Source: Hyphomicrobiales bacterium
Lineage (GTDB): Bacteria; Pseudomonadota; Alphaproteobacteria; Rhizobiales; Xanthobacteraceae
Length of the DNA: 19,105 bases
Direction: 5' to 3'
Assembly (NCBI GenBank): GCA_016201085.1
Contig: JACQDO010000255.1
Location: forward strand, 1-19,105
Shown here piece by piece: positions 1 to 8,382 of this stretch. Made by a program: the position numbers and the translations under genes. The stretch's first letter is position 1; the number at the start of each line of letters is the position of its first letter. Under the pieces are notes generated by a model, which saw only the letters and a program-made list of their open reading frames with translations, was not told the origin of the DNA and made no database searches.

Positions 1-156
1 GCGGCGGTCGCGGTCGGCGTCGCCGGCGTATTCATCGGGACCCTTCAGGATCCCGACAAGGCGCCGTCCGACGGCCCCAACATGATGCCGCTCAAGCAGA
101 TGGAGCCGCTGTTACGCACGCTGGTCGAGTTCGACCGGCTGGCGAAGCGCGCATAA
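1..156 (+). CDS. C-terminal end of an unidentified protein (5' end outside window)
   Basis: Frame 1 is open from the first base to a TAA at 154-156, giving 51 residues. The N-terminal part seen here is rich in Ala, Val and Gly and could be a membrane-spanning or export segment; the rest is a polar tail ending in [11 protein letters not shown]. The codon pattern is GC-rich at third positions, like the neighbouring real genes. An MFS gene follows 20 bases later on the same strand. I do not recognise the family and too little is present to assign a function. Confidence 0.5.
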   Translation, partial: AAVAVGVAGVFIGTLQDPDKAPSDGPNMMPLKQMEPLLRTLVEFDRLAKRA

Positions 157-176
157 TTCGGCGCGCGCTCCGATCC

Positions 177-1340
177 ATGGGACGTGTCCTCAACCTCATG
201 GCGTTCGTCGTGTTCGCGACGACGCTGTTCATGCGCTCGGTCGATCCGGTCATTCCCCAGATCGCCGCCGGCCTCGACGTCACGCCGACCACCGCGGCCT
301 TGCTGTCGACCGGCTTCACGCTGCCTTACGCGCTGGTGCAACCCGTGCTCGGCGCGCTCGCCGACATGTTCAGCAAGGCGCGGTTGATCGCGATCAGCAT
401 GCTGATCTGCGGCCTCGCCACGCTCGCCTGTGGGCTGGTGACGAATTTCGAGACGCTGATGGGCTTACGCGTGCTGGCCGGCATCACCGCCGGCGGCATA
501 TTCCCGATTGCCTTGGCCGTCGTCGGCGATCGCGTATCGGTGGGGGAGCGCCAGGTCGCGATCGGCAAACTGCTGTTCGCGGCGATGACCGGCAATCTCT
601 TGGGCGCATCCGGCGCCGGCGTCATCGGCGATCTGCTCGGCTGGCGCGGTGTTTTTCTGGTGACCGCCGCCATCGAGCTGGTCGCATTGGCGGTTGCGAT
701 CCCCGGTTTCCGCGGCATGAAAGAGAGGGCCGGTCGTTTCGATCTCACCACGCTCGTTCCGAACTATCGCGCGATTTTGCGCAATCCCATGGCGAAATTC
801 TGTTTCGGCACCGTGTTCGTCGAAGCAGTCTGCATGTACGGCGTGTTCCCTTACATGGCGGGCCTGTTGCTAACCGAAGGCGAGACGCGCGCCTCCATCG
901 CGGGCATTGTGCTCGCGGGTTTTGGTGTTGGCGGCGTCATCTACACCTTGATGGTGGGGCGGCTGCTCTCTTTTATCGGCGAACGGCGACTGATGGCGTC
1001 CGGCGGCATGGTCATGGCGTTTTGTCTGATCGTCATCGCCTTGCGCGCGCCCTGGCCGGTGGAGTTTGCCAATTTCATTCTGCTTGGTTTCGGTTTCTAC
1101 CTGCTGCACGGCTGTGTGCAGGTCTATGTCACCGAGCTGGCGCCGGCGGCGCGCGGCTCGGCGGCGGCGGCGCATTCGTGTTTCTTCTTTCTCGGCCAGG
1201 CAGTGGGGCCGGTGGTCTATGGCCTCGGCATCGGCAGCGTCGGGATTACGGCGGTGCTGCTGGCGGGCTCATTGCTGCTGGCGGCAGTGGGATGGATGTG
1301 CGCCTCGCGCTTGCGGCGAACGGCGGCGGCTTCCTCTTGA
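177..1340 (+). CDS. Major facilitator superfamily transporter
   Basis: 387 residues, almost entirely hydrophobic, with about twelve predicted membrane segments, the usual MFS size. The loop between segments 2 and 3 reads GALADMFSKARLI, matching the MFS signature G-x-L-A-D-x-x-x-R/K, and the segment 4 region carries RVLAGITAGGIFPIAL, typical of drug:H+ antiporter-type (DHA1) carriers. A more polar stretch around residues 180-200 (GFRGMKERAGRFDL) fits the central cytoplasmic loop between the two six-helix halves. It should act in the inner membrane as a proton-coupled exporter or importer; the substrate cannot be read from sequence. The ATG at 177 places the first helix immediately after a very short N-terminus. 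It lies 20 bases after the preceding gene and 104 bases before the DUF350 gene. Confidence 0.85.
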   Translation: MGRVLNLMAFVVFATTLFMRSVDPVIPQIAAGLDVTPTTAALLSTGFTLPYALVQPVLGALADMFSKARLIAISMLICGLATLACGLVTNFETLMGLRVLAGITAGGIFPIALAVVGDRVSVGERQVAIGKLLFAAMTGNLLGASGAGVIGDLLGWRGVFLVTAAIELVALAVAIPGFRGMKERAGRFDLTTLVPNYRAILRNPMAKFCFGTVFVEAVCMYGVFPYMAGLLLTEGETRASIAGIVLAGFGVGGVIYTLMVGRLLSFIGERRLMASGGMVMAFCLIVIALRAPWPVEFANFILLGFGFYLLHGCVQVYVTELAPAARGSAAAAHSCFFFLGQAVGPVVYGLGIGSVGITAVLLAGSLLLAAVGWMCASRLRRTAAASS

Positions 1341-1365
1341 GTCCGTTGGAAAAGTTAAAATGCCG

Positions 1366-1394
1366 CTTCGAATGCCGGATAAGTTCGCTATGAT
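1366..1394 (+). promoter_or_regulatory. Possible sigma70-type promoter for the DUF350 gene cluster
   Basis: In the 104-base gap after the MFS gene, CTTCGA (1366-1371) and TATGAT (1389-1394) are separated by 17 bases, a plausible -35/-10 arrangement. The -10 is good and the -35 is weak. Apart from this and a GGGGG ribosome-binding stretch at 1434-1438, nothing else is evident in the gap. Confidence 0.3.
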
Positions 1395-1444
1395 CGCGAA
1401 AGCCTGAAACTAACTCGTCTTTGCGCGAACCACGGGGGCACGTG

Positions 1445-1849
1445 ATGGTGATGCAGTCGCTCGAAGGATTGCCGGCATTCATCGCCTATTTTTGCCTGGC
1501 GACGGTGTTGGTGATCGCGTTTCTGCTGATCTATACGCGCATCACCCCAATGAACGAATTCGAGTTGATTCGCACCAACGTGCCCGGCGCTTCCATTTCA
1601 TTGGGCTTGAGCCTGCTCGGTTTCGCTCTGCCGTTGGCGAGCGCGATCGCGCATACCGCCAACCTGATCGACTGCGCGATCTGGGGCCTGGTGGCGCTGG
1701 CGGTGCAGATCGTCACATTTTATGTCGCGCGCATTCCGGTGCCGAATCTTTCAGGCCGGATCGCGGCCGGCGACTTGGCCCCCGCCATCTGGCTCGGTCT
1801 TGTCTCGTTGACGGCCGGCGTGCTGAGCGCCGCCTCGATGACTCCATGA
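1445..1849 (+). CDS. DUF350 family inner-membrane protein (YjfL-like)
   Basis: 134 residues with four hydrophobic segments and very short loops. The segment around TRITPMNEFELIRTNVPGAS, followed by helices with small residues, is characteristic of DUF350 proteins, which are usually about 130-140 residues with two tandem halves. I chose the ATG at 1445 because a GGGGG stretch at 1434-1438 lies at good distance; an upstream in-frame start at 1421 would add eight charged residues and lacks such a site. The next gene starts seven bases after its stop, and the gene after that overlaps by one base, so the three are very likely co-transcribed. DUF350 genes sit beside glutathionylspermidine-synthase-like genes in enterobacteria (yjfL-yjfM-yjfC). 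The molecular function of the family is not established to my knowledge. Confidence 0.8.
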   Translation: MVMQSLEGLPAFIAYFCLATVLVIAFLLIYTRITPMNEFELIRTNVPGASISLGLSLLGFALPLASAIAHTANLIDCAIWGLVALAVQIVTFYVARIPVPNLSGRIAAGDLAPAIWLGLVSLTAGVLSAASMTP

Positions 1850-1856
1850 GCCTTCG

Positions 1857-2288
1857 ATGAAGCGATCCTCCCAGGTCGCCTTGCTGCTGATGGGCGTGAC
1901 CGGCGCCGGCACGGCGACCTATGCGGTCATGCCGACGCGCGATTGTGTCGCGCCGAATAAACCGGCGGCATTGGCGCCGGGTGCGATCAATCCGCAGACG
2001 CTCGCACCCGGGGGCACTCCCGCCGTCGCACCCGGTGTTACGCCGAACGCGCAACAGGCGGTGCCATGCCAGCCGTCGCGGCGTTCGTCCTGGTACTATC
2101 GATCCTATTGGTCCGGTCGCAACTATGGCTACAGTTCATCGCCGACGCAGCCGACGGCGCGACGCAGCCTATTTTCGCCGTCGAGTAGCCACACCTCGGT
2201 GCCGTCGGTGGGGCATCGCTCCGGCTCGGGCAGCAGTGGCTTCGGCAGCACCGGCCATTCGGTCAGCGGCCATTCGTCTGGAACCTGA
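1857..2288 (+). CDS. Small exported Ser/Gly/Pro-rich protein, YgiB/YjfM (DUF1190)-like
   Basis: 143 residues. The N-terminus (MKRSSQVALLLMGVTGAGTA) is a basic stretch followed by a hydrophobic core and reads as a signal peptide or anchor. The mature part is Pro/Ala-rich (about residues 36-70), then a Tyr/Ser/Arg-rich patch (WYYRSYWSGRNYGYSSS), then a Ser/Gly/His tail containing SGFGSTGHSVSG. That tail resembles the GGFG...S end of YgiB/YjfM proteins. There are two cysteines (C30, C71), and C30 sits in an RDCVAPN context like that of YgiB. It overlaps the following ATP-grasp gene by one base (stop TGA 2286-2288, next ATG at 2288) and follows the DUF350 gene by seven bases. Family assignment rests on this context plus weak motif similarity; the role is unknown and probably lies in the envelope. 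Confidence 0.65.
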   Translation: MKRSSQVALLLMGVTGAGTATYAVMPTRDCVAPNKPAALAPGAINPQTLAPGGTPAVAPGVTPNAQQAVPCQPSRRSSWYYRSYWSGRNYGYSSSPTQPTARRSLFSPSSSHTSVPSVGHRSGSGSSGFGSTGHSVSGHSSGT

Positions 2289-3448
2289 TGCGACGCATCG
2301 CCAGCGAGGAGCGACCCGACTGGCGCGCCCGCGCGGAAGCGATCGGTTTTGATTTTCATAGCATCGACGGCGAACGCTATTGGGACGAGCGGGCCTATTA
2401 CGCCTTCACATTAGAAGAAATCGAACGCGATCTGGAAGCGCCGACCGCCGAGCTGGACGAGATGTGCCGCGCGCTGGTGGCGCGCGTGGTCGCGGACGAG
2501 AAATTGATGAAGCGGCTCGCTATTCCCGTGTCCTTCTGGAACTGGATCGCGCGTAGCTGGAAAAAATCGGAACCGAGTCTCTATGGCCGCTTCGACCTGC
2601 GTTATGACGGCAAGGGACCGGCCAAGCTGCTCGAATACAATGCAGACACGCCGACGGCGGTGCTGGAGACCGGCGTGTTTCAATGGCTGTGGCTGCAGCA
2701 GGCGATCGAACGCAAAGTGCTGCCGAAAGACGCCGACCAGTTCAATTCGCTGCACGAGCGGCTGATCCAGGGCTGGAGGGAGATCGGCCAGAACCGGCCG
2801 CTGCATCTCACCGCCATGCTGGACGCGCCCGAGGATGTCGGCACCGTCGCCTATCTCGAGGATTGCGCGCATCAGGCCGGCCTGACGACAACGGTGCTGG
2901 CGATCGAGGATATCGGCAAGAATCGCGCCGGGCAGTTCACCGACGTCGAGGGTGAACCTATCGAATTGTTATTCAAGCTTTATCCGTGGGAATGGATGAT
3001 GCGCGAAGCCTACGGCGCTTCGCTACCGGGTTCGCCGACGCAATTTGTCGAGCCGCCCTGGAAGGCGGTGCTCTCCAACAAAGGCATTCTGCCGCTGCTG
3101 TGGGAGATGTTTCCGAACCATCCCAACCTGCTGCCGGCTTTTTTCGAAGACGATCCGAAAGCCGCCACGCTCGGCAACACTTTCGCGCGCAAGCCGCTCT
3201 ATTCGCGCGAAGGCGCCAATATCGAACTGGTCGGCGATGGCCGTTCGCTCGACAAGGACGACGGCCCCTATGGCGCGGAAGGTTATGTGCGGCAGGCGAT
3301 GGCGCCGCTGCCGCAGTTCGACGGCAATTACGCCGTGCTCGGCTCGTGGTTCGCCGCAGGCAGCCCGTGCGGACTATCGGTGCGCGAGGGCGTGAGCGCG
3401 ATCACCAAGAACACCTCGCGCTTCCTGCCACATGCTATTCTGGGGTGA
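2288..3448 (+). CDS. Glutathionylspermidine synthase-like ATP-grasp protein (YjfC/YgiC family)
   Basis: 386 residues, the size of YgiC/YjfC proteins, which hold only the synthetase (preATP-grasp plus ATP-grasp) part of bifunctional glutathionylspermidine synthetase/amidase and lack the N-terminal amidase. Recognisable motifs are YGRFDLRYDG (residues 99-108), KLLEYNADTPTAVLE (about 113-127), LLFKLYPWEWM, KAVLSNKGILPLLWEMFPNHP and the C-terminal nucleotide-binding region with NTFARKPLYSREGANI and VLGSWFAAGSPCGLSVRE. Family knowledge predicts ATP-dependent amide-bond formation between a carboxylate and an amine or peptide, but the YgiC/YjfC branch should not be assumed to make glutathionylspermidine. 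It is translationally coupled to the small exported protein by a one-base overlap. The stop at 3446-3448 is only three bases from the convergent queF stop codon. Confidence 0.85.
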   Translation: MRRIASEERPDWRARAEAIGFDFHSIDGERYWDERAYYAFTLEEIERDLEAPTAELDEMCRALVARVVADEKLMKRLAIPVSFWNWIARSWKKSEPSLYGRFDLRYDGKGPAKLLEYNADTPTAVLETGVFQWLWLQQAIERKVLPKDADQFNSLHERLIQGWREIGQNRPLHLTAMLDAPEDVGTVAYLEDCAHQAGLTTTVLAIEDIGKNRAGQFTDVEGEPIELLFKLYPWEWMMREAYGASLPGSPTQFVEPPWKAVLSNKGILPLLWEMFPNHPNLLPAFFEDDPKAATLGNTFARKPLYSREGANIELVGDGRSLDKDDGPYGAEGYVRQAMAPLPQFDGNYAVLGSWFAAGSPCGLSVREGVSAITKNTSRFLPHAILG

Positions 3449-3451
3449 GTG

Positions 3452-3916
3452 TCAGCCCCGTCCGCGATAGGGCGCCACGCCCTGGTCGGGCACCCAGACG
3501 TCCTTCGGCAGTTTGCCGGCTTGCCAAAACACGTCGATCGGCATGCCGCCACGCGGATACCAATAGCCGCCGATGCGCAACCATTTCGGTTTGAGCAGCG
3601 CGAACAGTTTCTTGCCGATGGCCACGGTGCAGTCCTCGTGGAAGGCGCCGTGGTTGCGGAAGCTGTTGAGATAAAGCTTGAGCGACTTCGACTCGACCAG
3701 GAAGCGGCCCGGCACGTAGTCGATCACCAGATGGGCGAAATCGGGCTGGCCGGTGATCGGGCACAGGCAGGTGAATTCCGGCGCGGTGAAGCGCGCCACG
3801 TAATGGGTGTCGGCGTGCGGATTGGCGACCCGGTCCAATACCGCCTGATCGGGCGAGGCGGGAAGCGGCGCGGTGCGGCCGAGTTGCAGCGGTTTTCTCG
3901 TTGGTGTTCTTGTCAT
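3452..3916 (-). CDS. queF: NADPH-dependent 7-cyano-7-deazaguanine reductase QueF (preQ0 reductase)
   Basis: 154 residues, the size of the short (type I, GTP cyclohydrolase-like fold) QueF. It reduces the nitrile of preQ0 to the amine of preQ1 with NADPH in cytoplasmic queuosine tRNA modification. Catalytic features are visible: Cys52 in [14 protein letters not shown], which forms the thioimide with the substrate, and Asp59 seven residues later. The QueF signature [16 protein letters not shown] (residues 75-90) is followed by His93-Glu94, expected to bind substrate. These spacings match those I recall for the Bacillus subtilis enzyme. The start ATG at 3916 is followed by a typical short basic N-terminus. 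It faces the GspS-like gene tail to tail and is divergent from eno, with 91 bases between the two starts. No other queuosine genes lie in the window, so it is encoded as a single gene here. Confidence 0.95.
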   Translation of the reverse strand: MTRTPTRKPLQLGRTAPLPASPDQAVLDRVANPHADTHYVARFTAPEFTCLCPITGQPDFAHLVIDYVPGRFLVESKSLKLYLNSFRNHGAFHEDCTVAIGKKLFALLKPKWLRIGGYWYPRGGMPIDVFWQAGKLPKDVWVPDQGVAPYRGRG

Positions 3917-3926
3917 CGCGCTTTAA

Positions 3927-5288
<1,362 letters not shown>

Positions 5289-5292
5289 CGCG

Positions 5293-5397
5293 CTAGAGCG
5301 CGTTCCAATTCGATTGAATCGGAATCGCGCTCTAGATTCTTTATTTGATCGCATTTTCTACGGCGAACCGGTTCCCACGTTGCCGGAAAATGCTCTA
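5293..5397. repeat. Hyphomicrobiales-type palindromic intergenic repeat, two hairpins in tandem
   Basis: Directly after eno. CTAGAGCGCG (5293-5302) is the exact reverse complement of 5326-5335, with further inner pairing (TTCC with GGAA). A second arm pair follows: GCATTTTC (5351-5358) and GAAAATGC (5386-5393), enclosing an AACCGGTTCCCAC core. The same kind of sequence, with a GAGCATTTTCCGG arm and an ACCGGTTC core, recurs in rhizobial intergenic spaces. The first hairpin is followed by a T-rich stretch and could double as an eno terminator. The last bases run into the AAGGAGG ribosome-binding site of the next gene (5397-5403). Confidence 0.75.
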
Positions 5398-5407
5398 AGG
5401 AGGCGCT

Positions 5408-5953
5408 ATGGACGACAACAGCTCCGGTCACGGCGTCGCTGCGGTCATTCCGCCCGAGCTCGATCGCTGGAACTGGGGCGCCTTTCTGCTGAACTGGATT
5501 TGGGGCATCGGCAACAACACGTTCATCGCGCTGCTGATGTTCGTGCCGCTCGTGAACATTGTGATGCCGTTTGTGCTCGGCGCCAAGGGCAGTGCCTGGG
5601 CCTGGCGCAACAAGCGCTGGGAAAGCGCCGATCACTTCCGACATGTGCAACGGCTGTGGGCGATCTGGGGCTTGGTCGCCTGGATCGCTTTGATTGCCGT
5701 TGCCGTAGCGGGGTGGTTCGCCATTATGGCGCTGTTCAAGCACAGCGAACCTTATCAAATGGCGGTCGCGCGGTTGCAAGCCAACGCCGAGGCGGTCAGC
5801 GCGCTCGGCACGCCGATCACGACGGGAAATCCGTCCGGCAGCATAACAACATCCGCGGGCCGAATAAATCTTGGCGATGGCGAAAGAGTGAGGCGTGAAG
5901 ACGGATTGACGCTCGTTGTGGCGCTTCAATCGAGATCAAAAGCCGAGCTGTAG
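5408..5953 (+). CDS. Small membrane protein with truncated cytochrome c oxidase assembly factor (Coa1)-like end
   Basis: 181 residues, with an AAGGAGG ribosome-binding site just upstream of the ATG. The N-terminal half (PPELDRWNWGAFLLNWIWG, then hydrophobic segments at about residues 35-60 and 85-110) matches small alphaproteobacterial proteins that carry an N-terminal two-helix membrane module and a soluble C-terminal Coa1/Tim21-like domain. The start of that domain is visible as YQMAVARLQANAEAVSALGTPI followed by a GSI strand. The usual continuation (a stretch of small and hydrophobic residues after the G-x-x-x-L strand) is missing; after about residue 155 the sequence becomes charged and unrelated. 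The last 28 bases overlap the 3' end of the convergent carbamoyltransferase gene. The C-terminus therefore looks truncated or frameshifted, possibly where the neighbouring cassette was joined. The family name is moderately certain; activity is doubtful. Confidence 0.65.
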   Translation: MDDNSSGHGVAAVIPPELDRWNWGAFLLNWIWGIGNNTFIALLMFVPLVNIVMPFVLGAKGSAWAWRNKRWESADHFRHVQRLWAIWGLVAWIALIAVAVAGWFAIMALFKHSEPYQMAVARLQANAEAVSALGTPITTGNPSGSITTSAGRINLGDGERVRREDGLTLVVALQSRSKAEL

Positions 5954-7758
5954 TCGCGTTTGAGGCTTTGATCCTGCTCCGCCTTTTGCAGGATGCAATT
6001 GCCGATCGCCAAGAGATCGAGTTCGGTGCCCATGAAGCAGCGGAAGGCATCCTCCGGCGTGCATACGATCGGCTCGCCGCGGACATTGAAACTGGTGTTC
6101 ACGAGTACCGGGCATCCGGTCAGCGCCTTGAAGCGCTTGAGCAGCCGGTGAAACAGCGGATTGGTATCGGCGTGCACGCTCTGAATGCGCGCCGAAGAGT
6201 CGACATGGGTCACGGCGGGAATTTCGGAGCGCACGACATTGAGTTTGTCGATCCCGAACAGCGCCTGCTGGTCCGGCGTCATGTCGCGCCGCCGGTTTTT
6301 TTGCACGTCCGCCACGATGAGCATGTAGGGACTGTCGCTATCGAGCTCGAACCAGTCGGCGACATCCTCTTGCGGCACCGAAGGGGCGAAGGGCCGGAAG
6401 CTCTCGCGATATTTGATCTTGAGATTCAGATTGCGCTGCATCTCGGACGAGCGCGGATCGCCCAGGATCGAGCGGGCTCCGAGCGCGCGCGGACCGAACT
6501 CCATGCGGCCCTGAAACCAGCCGACCGCTTTTTGCGCGGCCAGCGCCGAAGCCGTCGTCTCGATCATCTGATCTTCGCTGACCGACGTGAACCGAGCGCC
6601 CTCGGCGGCGAGGCGTCGCTCGATATCGGCCTGTGCGTAGCTCGGCCCCAGTAGCGAGCCGGCCATGCCGTCGCGGCCTTCGTTCTGGCGCGGCTTGCCG
6701 GCGTAGAGGTGATATGCGGCCAACGCCGCTCCGACGGCGCCGCCGGCATCGCCCGCCGCCGGTTGGATCCAGATATTGTCGAACACGCGCTCGCGCAGCG
6801 CCTTGCCGTTGGCCACGCAGTTGAGCGCGACGCCGCCCGCCAGACACAGATTCCGCATGCCGGTCTGCTTGGCAAGAGCGCGCACCAGCCGCAGCATGGC
6901 CTCGTCGAGCACGGCCTGGATCGAGGCCGCCACGTCCATATGAAATTGCGTGAGCAGCTGATCGGGGTTGCGCACCGGTTCGCCGAACAGAGCGGCAAAG
7001 CGCGCGTTGGTCATGGTGAGGCCCGTGCAATAATCGAAATATGACATGTCAAGCCGGAACGAGCCGTCCGCCTTGAGATCGATTATATTATCGAGAATGA
7101 GCTTGGCGTATTTCGGTTCGCCGTAGGGTGCGAGCCCCATGACTTTGTATTCGCCGGAATTCACCTTGAATCCCGTGTAATAAGTGAAGGCCGAATAAAG
7201 CAGGCCAAGCGAATGCGGGAAATGAATCTCCTGGAATATTTCCAGGCGATTGCCTGTTCCCGTGGCGGCCGAGGTGGTCGCCCATTCGCCGACGCCATCC
7301 ATGGTCAGCACGACCGCTTCATCGTAAGGCGAGGGATAGAACGCCGAGGCCGCGTGGCTCAAATGATGCTCGCAGAACAACAGCCGGTGGTGGCCCTCGA
7401 ACGTCTCGCCGAAGTGCTTGAGCTTGCGCCGCAGCAGCGATTTCTGGAACAGTTTCTCGGACAACCACAGCGGTATAGCCATGCGAAACGAACGGAAACC
7501 GCGCGGTGTCATCGCACAATAGGTCTCCAACAGCCGCTCGAATTTAAGAAACGGCTTGTCGTAGAACACCACGTAATCGAGCTCGTCGAGCTTTACGCTC
7601 GCCGCATCGAGGCAATAACCGATCGCGTTCGTCGGAAACGAAGGATCGTGCTTGATCCTGGTGAAACGCTCCTCCTGCGCGGCGGCAACAATGCAGCCGT
7701 CCTCGACCAGCGCCGCGGCGCTGTCGTGATAAAAAGCCGAAATGCCCAGCAGGCGCAT
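5926..7758 (-). CDS. NodU/CmcH-family O-carbamoyltransferase
   Basis: 610 residues, the full length of the family (N-terminal Kae1-like ASKHA domain plus C-terminal YrdC-like domain). Members such as NodU, CmcH and TobZ transfer the carbamoyl group of carbamoyl phosphate, via an adenylate, to a hydroxyl of a sugar or other small molecule. Visible features are the start GISAFYHDSAAALVEDG, the metal-ligand motif EHHLSH (His131 and His135) with Asp154 in TMDGVGEW, NSGEYKVMGLAPYGEP (200-215), LAGGVALNCVANG (307-319), GDAGGAVGAA with Asp337, and WFQGRMEFGPRALGARSILG (415-434). The C-terminal NTSFNVRGEPIVCTPEDA (554-571) completes the family pattern. All expected motifs are intact. It is the last gene of a minus-strand operon and starts ten bases after the DUF5989 gene. 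The acceptor is unknown; no Nod-factor, antibiotic or glycosyltransferase genes are in the window. Confidence 0.93.
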   Translation of the reverse strand: MRLLGISAFYHDSAAALVEDGCIVAAAQEERFTRIKHDPSFPTNAIGYCLDAASVKLDELDYVVFYDKPFLKFERLLETYCAMTPRGFRSFRMAIPLWLSEKLFQKSLLRRKLKHFGETFEGHHRLLFCEHHLSHAASAFYPSPYDEAVVLTMDGVGEWATTSAATGTGNRLEIFQEIHFPHSLGLLYSAFTYYTGFKVNSGEYKVMGLAPYGEPKYAKLILDNIIDLKADGSFRLDMSYFDYCTGLTMTNARFAALFGEPVRNPDQLLTQFHMDVAASIQAVLDEAMLRLVRALAKQTGMRNLCLAGGVALNCVANGKALRERVFDNIWIQPAAGDAGGAVGAALAAYHLYAGKPRQNEGRDGMAGSLLGPSYAQADIERRLAAEGARFTSVSEDQMIETTASALAAQKAVGWFQGRMEFGPRALGARSILGDPRSSEMQRNLNLKIKYRESFRPFAPSVPQEDVADWFELDSDSPYMLIVADVQKNRRRDMTPDQQALFGIDKLNVVRSEIPAVTHVDSSARIQSVHADTNPLFHRLLKRFKALTGCPVLVNTSFNVRGEPIVCTPEDAFRCFMGTELDLLAIGNCILQKAEQDQSLKRDYSSAFDLD

Positions 7759-7768
7759 CGATCGACGA

Positions 7769-7918
7769 CTAGAATAAAGTATAGATGAAGGGCGCGACCG
7801 CCGAGCCCTTGGTCAGCACGATGAGGCCGCCCAGCAAGACCATCATGAACATGATCGGCAAGAGCCAGAATTTCTTGCGGACCCGCATGAAGCGCCAGAG
7901 CTCGGACAGAAAATCCAT
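7769..7918 (-). CDS. DUF5989 family 49-residue membrane protein
   Basis: A 49-residue reading frame starting MDFLSELWRFMRVRKKFWLL and ending SAVAPFIYTLF. It has an amphipathic N-terminus, the R-x-R-K-K-F-W motif before the membrane segment, one transmembrane helix (about residues 18-36, PIMFMMVLLGGLIVL) and a short tail. This is the pattern of DUF5989, a family of single-pass micro-proteins usually found next to carbamoyltransferases. GGAG sits just upstream of the ATG at 7918 on the minus strand. It is packed between the SxtJ gene (12 bases away) and the carbamoyltransferase gene (10 bases away). A role as membrane anchor or assembly partner for the carbamoyltransferase is my inference; the family function is not established. 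Confidence 0.88.
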   Translation of the reverse strand: MDFLSELWRFMRVRKKFWLLPIMFMMVLLGGLIVLTKGSAVAPFIYTLF

Positions 7919-7930
7919 GCTGAGTTCTCC

Positions 7931-8359
7931 TTAAAACTGATCTTTCATCGTCTCGGGCGCTGGCCCGGGGGGACGCCGGAGAATCCAGTAGCTTTCCTTC
8001 TCAGGTTCGCGTTTCAGGCGCAACAAGTCCTTGCCCATCGCGCGCATCAGCAAACCGGTCGGCAGAACCGCGACATAGAACAAGATGGCCATGACGATCG
8101 GATTGACCACGGCATGCAGCAGCAGGCCGAATTTGAACCAGATAAAATTGAGCGGTTTGAGAACCGCCGGGTAGATAAACGCGGCGGCGAGAAGTAAGGC
8201 GGCGATGCCGCCCATCCAGGGCCACACCCGGCCATCGTGCCACCAGTTGACCAGCGATAGCAGGATGAGGACGGCCGCGATCACCAAGCCGAACGAGCGC
8301 TCGGAGCCCGGTGCAATGGTGTCTTGACGTGAAAAGTTTTCGTGGGTGGACTGTTGCAT
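7931..8359 (-). CDS. SxtJ family membrane protein
   Basis: 142 residues with a polar N-terminus containing a basic/acidic start (MQQSTHENFSRQDTI), three hydrophobic stretches (about residues 23-40, 46-67 and 77-105) and a basic C-terminal tail (LLRLKREPEKESYWILRRPP). The arrangement and the KPLNFIWFKFGLLLHAVVNP region followed by PTGLLMRAMGKD fit the SxtJ family, named after a gene in cyanobacterial saxitoxin clusters where it also accompanies a carbamoyltransferase (SxtI). The YWILR ending is common in this family. It starts 23 bases after the SGNH hydrolase stop and ends 12 bases before the DUF5989 gene, so the genes form one operon. Function is unknown; context links it to carbamoylation at the membrane. 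Confidence 0.85.
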   Translation of the reverse strand: MQQSTHENFSRQDTIAPGSERSFGLVIAAVLILLSLVNWWHDGRVWPWMGGIAALLLAAAFIYPAVLKPLNFIWFKFGLLLHAVVNPIVMAILFYVAVLPTGLLMRAMGKDLLRLKREPEKESYWILRRPPGPAPETMKDQF

Positions 8360-8382
8360 CCGGCGGCGGTTGGGAGACGACC

